Positions 23,054 to 31,818 are shown, numbered from the stretch's first letter. The stretch: 48,740 nt of DNA from Methanoregula sp. (GCF_028679125.1 NZ_JAJRCG010000021.1:1-48740), one strand, 5' to 3'. Made by a program: numbers and translations. Notes: generated by a model not told the origin, from the letters alone.

Positions 23054-24634
23054 TCACAGGTCCGTTCCCGCGTACGACAGGTTCAGGCTCTTGTTGATGA
23101 GCGGGAAGTCCGGGACGATCTCTCCCTGAACCGCGTGTTCGATAGCCTGCCAGTTGCAGAACGATGCAGTCCGTACCTTGTAGCGCTCGATCGTGCCGTT
23201 CCGGATCCAGACCCAGCAGAGGTCCTGTCCCCGTGGCGACTCGACAAGGGAAAGAGCATACCCGTCTTTGATCTCCGGAATTGTCCTGACGCCGCCTTCA
23301 GGAATATCTGCCAGCAGCCGTTCGATAAGGTCCAGAGAGTCGAGGAACTCGGATGCCTTGACCGTGAACCGGGAGAGCACATCCCCGTCATTGAGCGTCT
23401 TCATGGTGGGAGGGTAGCGGTCGTAGAGGCCGTACGGGTGGTTGATCCGCACATCCACCCGGCCTCCGGAAGCCCGGGCCATCGGCCCGGTGATATTGAG
23501 CGGGCGCAGGAGCGATCTCCGGATTACTCCGGTTGGCGAAAACCGGTCCAGGACTGACGACGTCGAGAGAACGATCTTCAGCCCGATGCGGTACCGGTTC
23601 TTCAGTTCCCGGATAAATTCCCCGAGTTCATCCAGCTGCCGTTTTGGGATATCACGCGAAAGGCCGCCGACGTCGACCATCCCCCGCAGGAACCGTGAAC
23701 CGGTCAGGCTGGCGTTCATGCGGAAGACCTCCTCGCGGAGCACCGCGAACTGGCTGGCACCCAGCGGGAACCCGACATCAACCAGCATACCGCCCTGGTC
23801 CCCGAGATGCGATCCGATCCGTTCCAGTTCGAGCAGGATAGTCCGGAGATAGTGGGCCCGTTCGGGCACGGTCATCTGCGCAATCGCCTCAACGGCACGG
23901 CAGCAGGCAGTTGCATTGGCCACAGATTCATCACCACTGACCGCTTCGGCGATCCGCACCACCTCCTGCGGCGTCTTTCCCTCCGCGAGTTTCTCAATCC
24001 CACGGTGCTTGTAGAACATCCGGATCTCGAGGTTGAAGATCTTCTCGCCGATCACGCTGAACCGGAAGTGTCCCGGTTCGATGATACCTGCATGCACCGG
24101 GCCAACTGCAACCTGGTAAACACCATTGCCGGAAACGCTCCGGAAGGGATATTCACCGACTACATCTATGGTTGACCGCATGGTGACCGGTATATTCCGA
24201 ACATCCTTCCTGAGCGGGTGGAAGCCATCGGGATAGGTCTCGTGCAGGAAGAGTCGCCGCTCGTCAAACGCCCCATCAAACCGGATGCCAAAGCCATCGC
24301 GGCACTCGCGCTCGAACCATGAGGCCGAGGGGAAGATGCGGGCAACCGAGGTTGCAGTCCCGTCGCTGTTCCGTACGAGGATGAGGACGATATTCTTCTT
24401 CTCAAAGACGTACAGGAGCGAGAAGCGGGCATCGGGAGAGAACCCTTCCGTGCAGAAGAGGCCGATGAGGACGCACTTGCGGGATGCAAGGGTGGTCACC
24501 AGCGGGTCGAACGCCGGTTCCCCGACCGTGAGGTAATATTCGTCATTGGGCCCGGGAACAATCTTTGCCGCAAGACCAGCGGATCCGATGAGGTCCTGCA
24601 CGGATTCCATTTCCATCAGGGTCTCTTCTGCCAT
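23054..24634 (-). CDS. hydrogenase-like large subunit (NuoC-NuoD/HyfG fusion) lacking Ni-Fe cysteines
   Basis: This 526-aa protein has a NuoC-like part (about residues 1-165, ending ETYPDGFHPLRKD) fused to a NuoD/hydrogenase large-subunit part (GPVHAGIIEPGHFRF, NLEIRMFYKHRGIEKL). A group 4 hydrogenase would bind nickel and iron through an N-terminal RxCGxC and a C-terminal DPCxxC. Here the first site reads EAVSGDESV and the second, at the extreme C-terminus, SLNLSYAGTDL, so all four cysteines are missing. It cannot carry a Ni-Fe centre. The surrounding sequence is well kept. Start ATG 24634 overlaps the stop of the upstream membrane subunit by one base. Confidence 0.87.
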   Translation of the reverse strand: MAEETLMEMESVQDLIGSAGLAAKIVPGPNDEYYLTVGEPAFDPLVTTLASRKCVLIGLFCTEGFSPDARFSLLYVFEKKNIVLILVRNSDGTATSVARIFPSASWFERECRDGFGIRFDGAFDERRLFLHETYPDGFHPLRKDVRNIPVTMRSTIDVVGEYPFRSVSGNGVYQVAVGPVHAGIIEPGHFRFSVIGEKIFNLEIRMFYKHRGIEKLAEGKTPQEVVRIAEAVSGDESVANATACCRAVEAIAQMTVPERAHYLRTILLELERIGSHLGDQGGMLVDVGFPLGASQFAVLREEVFRMNASLTGSRFLRGMVDVGGLSRDIPKRQLDELGEFIRELKNRYRIGLKIVLSTSSVLDRFSPTGVIRRSLLRPLNITGPMARASGGRVDVRINHPYGLYDRYPPTMKTLNDGDVLSRFTVKASEFLDSLDLIERLLADIPEGGVRTIPEIKDGYALSLVESPRGQDLCWVWIRNGTIERYKVRTASFCNWQAIEHAVQGEIVPDFPLINKSLNLSYAGTDL

Positions 24635-26118
24635 CAGAACATCAGCTCCGCAACAATCGTATTAAGGAATCCGGTCTCCCCGGACGTGAACACCGTGCCG
24701 AGTATAAAGATCATGACAATAAGGATGATGATTGGCCATTGCATGCCGGCGGGGGTCTTGTACGCCACGATATCGTGGGCATCGGGTCCCGGCTGCGATA
24801 CCTGCGTAAACGTGCTGATCACGTAATACCCAAAGGACGCAGCCGCGATGAACAACAGGACCAGCAGGAGGACCAGAGCAGGCAGCGAGACGGTGAAGAG
24901 CTGGGTGAGGATGAACAACTTGGAGAGGAAGACCGGGAAGAGCGGCATGCCGATGATCGCAAGGCCGCCAAGGATGATCCCCCATGCGGCCACCGGCTGG
25001 AACCGGAATACATCATGCATATCGTCCACTGCATCGGCAGAGAGCGGGCTGTGATACTGGCGGTGGAGGATTCCGGCCGAGAAGAAGAGACCGGCCTTGG
25101 TGAAGGAGTGGGCCATGACATGGAAGAGCGTCCAGAAGATGGCGACGGGTGTCGCAATGGCAAGACCCACCAGGATGAGACCCATGTTCTCGATACTGGA
25201 GAATGCGATCAGTTTCTTGAGTTTCTTCTGCGGCAGCATGGAGATGGCTGCAATGCCGACCGTAAGGAGACCGAATACCAGGAGCAGGATCGAGACCGTA
25301 GAGACCGCGGTGGTCCGGTGGACGAGCGCAAAGATGCGGATGATACCATAGATCCCCACGTTCAGGAGCACACCTGAGAGGAGGGCGCTGACCGCTGACG
25401 GTGCCCGCACGTGGGCTTCCGGGAGCCAGGTATGGAAGGGGAAGATACCGGACTTGGCCGCAAACCCGATGAAGAGGAGAGCAAAGGCCGCAAGCATCAT
25501 ACCTGCGGGAAATGCCGGTGCCTGCTGCATCAGGACTGTCCAGTTCAGGGTGCCGGGGTCAAAGGTTGACCGCGAGATCTGGAAGAGGAAGATGAGGCCG
25601 ACAAACGAGAAGAGCATCGAAACCGATGCGATGAAGATGTACTTGATGGCGGCATCGATATTGTCCCTCGCATACAGGATTGCGATGAGGATAGCCGAGA
25701 CAACGGTTGTCAGTTCGGTAAAGATCCAGAAGAGGGCCAGGTTGTCCGAGAAGAACGCAAAGACGATGAGGGCAAGGAGGAACGCCCACGCCACGTAGAA
25801 GAGCTTCAGACTCCCTCTCCCGAGTTCCCTGCTTTCGAGCAGGTTGTCGACATACCCCCGGGCATAGATCGCGGCAAGCAGGAAGATGATGGATGCGATA
25901 AGTGCTTCATAGAGACCGAGATGGTCGATGAAGAAGTACTGGTTTCCGAGCACCAGGGACAATACGGGAATTTGCCCGGAGAGGAGAAGCCAGATCTCAA
26001 GGCCAAGGAAGACAGCTGCTTCGCCAATACAGATCGAATTCATCTGGCGGTGGGTCCGACTGACCGCAATGAGCCCCAGCGCTGCGAGGGCAGTGACAAT
26101 AAAGGCCGCCAGGATCAT
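24634..26118 (-). CDS. antiporter-like membrane subunit (NuoN/NuoM/HyfF type)
   Basis: This 494-aa protein has about 13-14 predicted helices and belongs to the proton-conducting membrane transporter family (Mrp/complex I antiporter-like). The core motif KSGIFPFHTWLPEAHVRAPS contains the conserved lysine and histidine, with FSSIENMGLILVG downstream and a glutamate in the ARDNIDAAIKY region. It should form one ion-translocation path in the complex. It is coupled to both neighbours by overlapping start and stop codons (ATGA upstream, TGATG downstream). Confidence 0.9.
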   Translation of the reverse strand: MILAAFIVTALAALGLIAVSRTHRQMNSICIGEAAVFLGLEIWLLLSGQIPVLSLVLGNQYFFIDHLGLYEALIASIIFLLAAIYARGYVDNLLESRELGRGSLKLFYVAWAFLLALIVFAFFSDNLALFWIFTELTTVVSAILIAILYARDNIDAAIKYIFIASVSMLFSFVGLIFLFQISRSTFDPGTLNWTVLMQQAPAFPAGMMLAAFALLFIGFAAKSGIFPFHTWLPEAHVRAPSAVSALLSGVLLNVGIYGIIRIFALVHRTTAVSTVSILLLVFGLLTVGIAAISMLPQKKLKKLIAFSSIENMGLILVGLAIATPVAIFWTLFHVMAHSFTKAGLFFSAGILHRQYHSPLSADAVDDMHDVFRFQPVAAWGIILGGLAIIGMPLFPVFLSKLFILTQLFTVSLPALVLLLVLLFIAAASFGYYVISTFTQVSQPGPDAHDIVAYKTPAGMQWPIIILIVMIFILGTVFTSGETGFLNTIVAELMF

Positions 26119-26807
26119 GATCCTTCCTCCGTATCCTCAACAAGGTGGAAGCGGTGGAGGCGGTCGTGGTATTCTTCCAGAGTGGAGTCGAGGCCCACCG
26201 AGAGGATCGTGGTCAGCATGACGAGGATGATCAGGTCGATGACGATCAGGAACTCGATGATGAACGGCAGTTCGGTGACGAACATACCGAAAAGCAGGAC
26301 GCCATTCTCCATGGAAAGGTAACCGAGAACTTTCGTGATAGCCCGCTTCCGCGAGAATGTGACCATCATACCCATGAGCATCAGGGAGAGGCCGATGACG
26401 GCCCCGAAGAAGAAGAGGCTCTCCCGGGCCGCGGTGTCCTTGAGGATGTTCGAGAGCGCGATGTAGATGAAGAGTATGAGACCCATGGAGAGCAGAAGTG
26501 ATGTTGTGGGGCTCAGGAAATGGAACTCGATATCGCGTTTGATCCGGATGCGCTCCTGGATGGTGGTGATGAAGTAGGGGATGATCAGCACTTTGCTGAT
26601 GAAGGTGATGATGGCGATGGCCAGGAGGATTGGTGCGTCTTCAAGGGACCAGAGGGCGAGCGCCATAAAGACCAGTGTCAGCGACTGGAAAGCATAGGCC
26701 GATACCAGCGTGCTCAGGTTCCTCGTGGAGATGATATATGCCGCCGTGATGATGACGACGGCAAACAGTACCCGTATAACGGACTGGATGAGTGCGGGAT
26801 CGATCAT
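26115..26807 (-). CDS. hydrogenase-4 component E-like membrane subunit (HyfE)
   Basis: This 230-aa protein has about seven predicted helices, resembling HyfE, which is related to NuoK/MnhC with extra helices. The segments ISTRNLSTLVSAYAFQSLTL and GYLSMENGVLLFGMF are typical, the latter with the membrane glutamate of NuoK-like proteins. The C-terminus is hydrophilic. Its ATG overlaps the stop of the NuoH-like gene upstream and its stop overlaps the HyfF-like start, both by four bases. It is probably a structural and proton-path subunit. Confidence 0.85.
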   Translation of the reverse strand: MIDPALIQSVIRVLFAVVIITAAYIISTRNLSTLVSAYAFQSLTLVFMALALWSLEDAPILLAIAIITFISKVLIIPYFITTIQERIRIKRDIEFHFLSPTTSLLLSMGLILFIYIALSNILKDTAARESLFFFGAVIGLSLMLMGMMVTFSRKRAITKVLGYLSMENGVLLFGMFVTELPFIIEFLIVIDLIILVMLTTILSVGLDSTLEEYHDRLHRFHLVEDTEEGS

Positions 26808-27754
26808 GCGAACACCTCGATGATGATGATGAGCGTGGAGAAGAAGAACGCCATGGCAAAGAGACTGGGGAGGCGGAAGAAACGCATCTTGGCCATCGAT
26901 GATTCAAAGAGCCCGATGATCCCGGCAAGGATGGTCCCCTTCAGGGCAAACAGGACTATCGCAAGTACAAGTGCACCAAGGGTCAGGGTGGTCGAAAGGC
27001 CGAACGGAACAATGAGGTTGATGAGCAGCGCCATCAGGAGCGTCAGTTTGACAGCCGATGAGAGTTCCATGAGGGCCAGGTTGGGGCCGGACTGCTCGAG
27101 GATCATGCCCTCGTGGATCATGGTCAGTTCGAGATGGGTCTCCGGGTTGTCGACCGGGATCCGGGAGGTCTCGACTATCAGGATGATGAAGAGTGAGATG
27201 GCCAGCAGGATCAGGGTCGGCGTTGAGGTCGTGCCCGATGCCACCGACGCGGAGAACATGGTAAAGACATTGAGTGTCTTGAAGACAAATGCGAGCGCGG
27301 CAAACACGATGATGGTCGTGGGCTCGATGATGGCGGATATGCTCATCTCACGGGAACTGCCCATCCCCCCAAACGAGCTGCCGGCATCGAGGCCGGCAAG
27401 TGCCATGAAAAATTTGGCAAGCGCGAGGAGGTAGAGCAGGAGGATGATGTTGCCGATTCCCCCAACCGGCTCCGGCACGAAGACCAGCGGGACAAAGAGC
27501 GCCGCAACCAGGATCGCCGCGATACTGACGAGCGGGGTGATCCGCATGATCCACGATGAGTGGGCGGAATAGATCGTCTCCTTTTTCACGAGCTTGGCAA
27601 GGTTAAAATACGTCTGGAACAGGGAGGGGCCCTGCCTCCCCTGCGTCCAGGCCTTCACCTTTTTGATGATGCTGACAAAGAGCGGGGCAATTGCCAGAAC
27701 GACAAGCGTGTTGATCACGAGATAGATGATGAACGAGAGACTCATGCCAGCCAC
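26804..27754 (-). CDS. NuoH/HyfC-like membrane subunit
   Basis: This 316-aa protein has eight predicted helices, the complex I ND1/NuoH type that anchors the soluble arm. The conserved first-loop segment WTQGRQGPSLFQTYFNLAKLVKKE and the acidic ETSRIPVDNPETHLELTMIHEGM loop are both intact; in complex I these line the quinone/ferredoxin-side cavity and the E-channel. Keeping these residues while the neighbouring subunits have lost their metal ligands suggests that the membrane-coupling part still works. It overlaps the HyfB-like gene by 13 bases. Confidence 0.9.
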   Translation of the reverse strand: MAGMSLSFIIYLVINTLVVLAIAPLFVSIIKKVKAWTQGRQGPSLFQTYFNLAKLVKKETIYSAHSSWIMRITPLVSIAAILVAALFVPLVFVPEPVGGIGNIILLLYLLALAKFFMALAGLDAGSSFGGMGSSREMSISAIIEPTTIIVFAALAFVFKTLNVFTMFSASVASGTTSTPTLILLAISLFIILIVETSRIPVDNPETHLELTMIHEGMILEQSGPNLALMELSSAVKLTLLMALLINLIVPFGLSTTLTLGALVLAIVLFALKGTILAGIIGLFESSMAKMRFFRLPSLFAMAFFFSTLIIIIEVFA

Positions 27755-29682
27755 CCCAGGTACACTATGATGGCGATCACGGCGCAGAAGACATAGAGGA
27801 GGTACGTGTCAAGGCACCCGTTCTGGAACCGGGAGATTTTTGTTGCTGCCAGGTACGAGAACCGGGCAACCGGGAGATAGAGATACTCCTCAAAGATTTT
27901 CATGAGCCGGATATCCGCCGTGCCTTCAGCGAAGATACAGTTCTTTGCGTCAAAGAATTTCCGCTCGTTCTTCATCTCCGTGCGGTAAACAGTCGAGAAG
28001 ATGATCTCGATCGGTTCCGAGAATCCGTGGCCGGAATATTCCATGGCCGGCTTGAGCGAAGGGGTTCCGCAACCCCAGGTCCCGGTCACCCTCACTTCGC
28101 GGGAGGCCGTGAAGTATAAGACCGCGAAGGTAAGGAATGCCATGGCAAGGAGCAGCAGGCCGACAAGGAACATGTCGGGGATTGGCACCGAGAGCCCGAC
28201 CAGCAGGAAGAGCTGCGCGGCAAAGAGACCGAGAACGATGCAGGCAGAAGCCAGCAGGGCCGGGCCCAGCAGCATCAGGAACGGCACTTCCTGTGCCCTG
28301 CTGCTCTCCGGGGACCGGGGGAGAGCAAGGAAGATCGACCCGAACGCCTTGACAAAACAGGCCGCGGATAACGCGCTCGTGAGAGCAAAGAGCCCGAGAC
28401 AGAGGAACAGGAAGACCTTGAAGAGCGGATCTGCCACAGCGACCGACGAGAAGAACGAGATGAAGATCAGGATCTCACTCGCAAACCCGTTCAACGGGGG
28501 CAGGGCGGCGATTGCGAGTGCTCCGACAAAGAACAGGGCAGAGGTGCAGGGCATCCGGTGCACAAGCCCGCCCATATGCTCAATATCACGGGTATGCGTT
28601 GCATGGACCACCGATCCCGCGGTCAGGAAGAGGAGGCTCTTGAACATCGCGTGGTTGAGCGCATGGAAGAGTGCGCCAAGGAGACTGATGGTAGCAATCA
28701 CAGGCTGGCCGGAACTGGCAAAGATGACATACAGGCCGATACCGGTGAAGATGATGCCGGTATTCTCGATGCTGCTATAGGCAAGCATCGCCTTGATATC
28801 GTACTCTTTCAGGGCATAGATGATCCCCAGCACCGCGGATACGATACCAAGGATGAGAATCAGGATTCCCCACCACAGATCAGGGGAGAAGACATCCAGC
28901 AGGAACCGGAGGAGACCGTAGACTGCGATCTTCAGCATGACCCCTGACATGAGCGCCGATATGGGGGTCGGGCTTGCGGGATGGGCATACGGGAGCCACT
29001 TATGGAACGGGATGATCCCTGCTTTTATCGAGAAACCGATGAGCAGCGCAATAAATGCGAGCGTGGCAATGAGAGATACACCGGTCCTGGTGAAGGCAAA
29101 CGAGCCCGTCTGACCGTACAGGAGGACTATGCCCAGCAGGACAAAGAGCGTGGAGAGCTGAGTCATCACGAAATAGAAGATCCCGGCTTTCCGGGTCTCC
29201 GGCCCGGCATAGTCATACATGACGAGAAGGAATGAGCACCCGGCCATCAGTTCCCAGAAGATGAGGAATGCAAAGGTGTTGGCCGATACGACCACGAGTG
29301 CCATTGCGAGGATGAAGAGGTTGGTGCAGGCACAGAGCAGGTTCCTCCGGGAGCCGCCTTCGAGATGTTCAACGTATTCTGCGGTATAGAGCGCAACGCA
29401 GGCAGATACCGCAGCGATGAGAAGGAGGAAGAACGCGGCAAGGCGATCGATGGTGACACTCAGGGAACAGCCGGGGAGCGGCTGGTAGAGGGTCCAGGAG
29501 AGTCCATCTCCGGTGAGGAGAACAAGGAGAGCCAGGATTCCAAGGGCTGCAGACCCGATGACCGTGCATCCGTGCGAGACGATCCTGAAGATGCGCTGAT
29601 CCCGCGAAGCGGTTGCAAGCGGGATGAGAATGCCAGCCACAAACACCAGCAGGGCTATGACGAACAAGGTCTCTTGGATCAT
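27742..29682 (-). CDS. NuoL/HyfB-like membrane subunit, first gene of the operon
   Basis: This antiporter-like protein of 646 aa has about 16 predicted helices. The core shows SIKAGIIPFHKWLPYAHPASPTPISALMSG with the key lysine and histidine, and AYSSIENTGIIFTGIG. The C-terminal part carries a soluble loop (about 540-600) followed by a final helix; the long lateral helix of NuoL is not obvious. I start at ATG 29682 because GGTGATT lies 5 bases upstream; the frame extends 8 codons further to 29706. It opens a six-gene minus-strand operon (HyfB, HyfC, HyfE, HyfF, HyfG, HyfI types) with no HyfH/NuoI ferredoxin-like subunit. Confidence 0.9.
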   Translation of the reverse strand: MIQETLFVIALLVFVAGILIPLATASRDQRIFRIVSHGCTVIGSAALGILALLVLLTGDGLSWTLYQPLPGCSLSVTIDRLAAFFLLLIAAVSACVALYTAEYVEHLEGGSRRNLLCACTNLFILAMALVVVSANTFAFLIFWELMAGCSFLLVMYDYAGPETRKAGIFYFVMTQLSTLFVLLGIVLLYGQTGSFAFTRTGVSLIATLAFIALLIGFSIKAGIIPFHKWLPYAHPASPTPISALMSGVMLKIAVYGLLRFLLDVFSPDLWWGILILILGIVSAVLGIIYALKEYDIKAMLAYSSIENTGIIFTGIGLYVIFASSGQPVIATISLLGALFHALNHAMFKSLLFLTAGSVVHATHTRDIEHMGGLVHRMPCTSALFFVGALAIAALPPLNGFASEILIFISFFSSVAVADPLFKVFLFLCLGLFALTSALSAACFVKAFGSIFLALPRSPESSRAQEVPFLMLLGPALLASACIVLGLFAAQLFLLVGLSVPIPDMFLVGLLLLAMAFLTFAVLYFTASREVRVTGTWGCGTPSLKPAMEYSGHGFSEPIEIIFSTVYRTEMKNERKFFDAKNCIFAEGTADIRLMKIFEEYLYLPVARFSYLAATKISRFQNGCLDTYLLYVFCAVIAIIVYLGWLA

Positions 29683-29833
29683 GCAATCACCGGCAGGAGA
29701 GTGCACGCGTCACTGCCACTTCGGGTACCGGCCACGAACCGTACAGAAGGGATAGGCAACGCACGGGGGATTATCGTAAGGATGGACATGTGTATCCTCG
29801 GCAGATGTCAATCTAACACGGTTATTTCTCTAT

Positions 29834-29850
29834 CCTTATATTTATAATGG
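29834..29850 (-). promoter_or_regulatory. candidate TATA box for the hydrogenase-like operon
   Basis: The minus strand reads CCATTATAAATATAAGG, a strong archaeal TATA element. A start site about 25 bases downstream would give a leader of about 130 nt before the ATG at 29682. The rest of the gap 29707-30010 is A/T-rich, with an inverted repeat CTGATCC/GGATCAG at 29899-29923 beside an A-rich stretch, and no open frame. Confidence 0.45.
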
Positions 29851-30010
29851 CGAGGATATAGTGAGAAATGACAATTCTGCCAGCAATTTACACGCAGGTA
29901 CTGATCCTGATTCGTGAAGGATCAGGAAAAACAAAAAAATGACGCCCGAATGGGAAAAATACAGGAAAATTGAAGTTTTTCACAGGATGCGCGCAATGCA
30001 ATGCAGACGA

Positions 30011-30355
30011 TTAGAGTTCTTTCTCGATCTCGGTTTTGATCCGGTCCAGCACAATCCTGCCGATCTTTGTCACCCGGCCATTGACCAGCACCATGGGGAT
30101 CGGGGGATACTCGCGCTCGATAATCGCTTTTATGCGATCGGGGACACCATCGTCGACAAGTGTCAGCGTGAGTTCAACGCGGTTGCCATAGATTGTCTGG
30201 AGGGCGGTTTTGAGTTCCCGGAATGCATCGAGCAGTTTTCCCGAATGGTAACATCCCTCTAACCCGCAGGTGCGGTTCTCGTCACAGGGAAACGGGGAGC
30301 ATTCCGAGGTCTTCAGGCCAATGATCTCGATCTTGACGGTACCTGCCATACCCAT
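30011..30355 (-). CDS. thioredoxin-fold protein with four clustered cysteines
   Basis: A 114-aa single-domain protein (112 aa if the second ATG at 30349 is used). The pattern of strand KIEIIGL, helix, strand ELTLTLVDD and the cis-proline strand PPIPMVLVNGRV is that of a thioredoxin-like fold. After the first strand it carries four cysteines (ECSPFPC, then TCGLEGC) instead of a plain CxxC, which could bind a metal or Fe-S cluster or form two disulfides. It lies downstream of the glutaredoxin and reductase genes on the same strand. I do not recognise a named family; a redox function is inferred. Confidence 0.6.
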   Translation of the reverse strand: MGMAGTVKIEIIGLKTSECSPFPCDENRTCGLEGCYHSGKLLDAFRELKTALQTIYGNRVELTLTLVDDGVPDRIKAIIEREYPPIPMVLVNGRVTKIGRIVLDRIKTEIEKEL

Positions 30356-30412
30356 ATTCTTGGTCGGGGCAGTATTTGAGAATTCGGAAACGACACAAAA
30401 AGAAGAGGGAAT

Positions 30413-30940
30413 TCAGATGAACCGCTCGAACCGGTCCTTCTTTGCCTTGCAGACGGGACAGATTCCCGGGGGTTCTTCGCGTGCGCAGAGATACCCGCAG
30501 ACCTTGCACCGCCAGACCGGATACGGGAGGGTGGGGAGGGGCGATGCACCGATCTGGATAGTCTGGACAGCACGCTCTTTTTTGGTTCCGCGTTGCGAGC
30601 GTGGCGGCCGGCTCTCGGGAACGGATGTCACTTGTTGTGTCCCGCTCGCTATTGCCTCATTCACGTACAGGGCACAGTAACAGGCCCCATGCGTTTCGAT
30701 ATCCGAATCACGGTAATCACAGGGGCAGACAATGTCAAGATCATCCTCTTTTTTCCCGGAGGCAAGGCGGCAGGGGCAGGCCCGGTACCCGTACCGCTGT
30801 TCGTTCCTGAGCAGGCCCTGCACCAGGTTCTTGACAAACTCTGTATCCGGGTTGATCCGGTACCCCCCTTCAGCCGCGTCCTTCCGGAGGATCTCGTACG
30901 CCCGCTCCACATCCTGTTCGCTGATACCGGCAAAGTTCAT
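30413..30940 (-). CDS. ferredoxin-thioredoxin reductase catalytic subunit fused to a rubredoxin-like domain
   Basis: A 175-aa two-domain protein. Residues 1-100 form the ferredoxin:thioredoxin reductase beta fold, with the 4Fe-4S and active-site disulfide cysteines in CPCRL, CPCDYRD and GACYCALY. A linker of about 40 residues leads to a C-terminal rubredoxin-like knuckle pair (WRCKVCGYLC and GICPVCKAKKDRF), which should bind one iron. Such a protein could take electrons from ferredoxin and pass them by disulfide reduction to a thioredoxin or glutaredoxin partner. Its ATG overlaps the stop of the glutaredoxin gene by four bases, which supports a partnership. Confidence 0.88.
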   Translation of the reverse strand: MNFAGISEQDVERAYEILRKDAAEGGYRINPDTEFVKNLVQGLLRNEQRYGYRACPCRLASGKKEDDLDIVCPCDYRDSDIETHGACYCALYVNEAIASGTQQVTSVPESRPPRSQRGTKKERAVQTIQIGASPLPTLPYPVWRCKVCGYLCAREEPPGICPVCKAKKDRFERFI

Positions 30941-31218
30941 GCTCCCAACACCTCCCGGATCTCCTGCTCGCGGAATCCGACGATCACCTTGCGGTTGTCG
31001 ATGACGAGCGTGGGGAACGAACCGCTCGGGTTGAACTTTTCCACGATATCAATCGTATCATTCAGATCCTTGCCCTCAAGGAGGTCGACATACACGTAAT
31101 CAAAGGCAACCCCCGTCTGGCGCAGGAGTTCCTTGGTCTTTGCACACCACCCGCAGGTGGAGAGGGCATACAGCATGACATGCCCCCTGTTCTTTCCGTC
31201 AACATGTTCAACCGCCAT
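30937..31218 (-). CDS. glutaredoxin-like protein
   Basis: This 93-aa thioredoxin-fold protein has the active site STCGWCAKTKELL (CxxC near residue 22), the cis-proline motif SFPTLVIDN, and the GFREQEIREVL end. It has the glutaredoxin/NrdH form. The N-terminal MAVEHVDGKNRGH is a little long; an ATG at the hydrophobic strand (MLYALSTCGWC) is a possible internal start. It is the first gene of a three-gene redox unit with the reductase-rubredoxin fusion and the thioredoxin-fold protein, and is the likely substrate of that reductase. Confidence 0.88.
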   Translation of the reverse strand: MAVEHVDGKNRGHVMLYALSTCGWCAKTKELLRQTGVAFDYVYVDLLEGKDLNDTIDIVEKFNPSGSFPTLVIDNRKVIVGFREQEIREVLGA

Positions 31219-31320
31219 GAGCCACCGATCTGTTCTATGAAAGGAAATTGTGTAATAACTATTTATACCCGGGGATAGTGCGATCCGGCACGGCGGGATA
31301 AAAAAAGGTAGCTCGTGCCA

Positions 31321-31818
31321 TCACTTGTTCTTCATGATGATCTCTACGTCCTCGAGAAGGGCCTGGAGATCCTCTTCATGCTCCACTTCCTGCGAGAGGA
31401 TGGTGAGGAACATATTGTAACTGACAGGATCCTTGTCCCGTGTCTTCTTCAGGAGTGAATTATAGGTCTTGATGGCGCACTGCTCGCCCTTGATATTCTG
31501 CTCCAGCACCCTGACAATGAATGGATCATCAGGTGCATCGTACCCGCAGTTGGTGAGTTTGAACCCGTCCTGCGGCTTGGTAACCGGCGTCCCGCCCAGC
31601 TGGATGATACGGGTTGTCAGGAGGGTGGCATGAGCCAGTTCTTCTGTCGCATGGAGCGTGAGCTCGGCAATGACTGCCTCCTTGTTGGGCCCCTTCACGA
31701 CCTTTGAGCCGATCCAGTACTGGTAATACGCAAGCCATTCGTCTGAATATGCCTTGTTGAGCAGGTTCACGAGATCCTTCACATCAGTTCCTACAATCTT
31801 CCGTCCTTGTGTTCCCAT
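31321..31818 (-). CDS. Dps-like ferritin (bacterioferritin-type, possible thioferritin)
   Basis: This 165-aa four-helix-bundle protein of the ferritin superfamily stores or oxidises iron and protects against peroxide. The di-iron ligands appear in AYSDEWLAYYQY, HATEELAHA, EQNIKGEQC and SQEVEHEEDL. Two cysteines, in TNCGYD and GEQC, are 23 residues apart near the centre of the bundle. This resembles the Dps-like (thioferritin) subgroup, where a cysteine pair sits beside the metal site. A TATA-like CATTTAAACG lies upstream on the minus strand near 31867-31876. It is next to the redox cluster but has its own promoter. Confidence 0.85.
   Translation of the reverse strand: MGTQGRKIVGTDVKDLVNLLNKAYSDEWLAYYQYWIGSKVVKGPNKEAVIAELTLHATEELAHATLLTTRIIQLGGTPVTKPQDGFKLTNCGYDAPDDPFIVRVLEQNIKGEQCAIKTYNSLLKKTRDKDPVSYNMFLTILSQEVEHEEDLQALLEDVEIIMKNK

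Noticed and set aside
22525..29682. Functional Ech, Eha or Mbh type [NiFe] hydrogenase
   Set aside because: The Ni-Fe cysteines of the large subunit and most cluster cysteines of the small subunit are absent, and there is no ferredoxin-like subunit.
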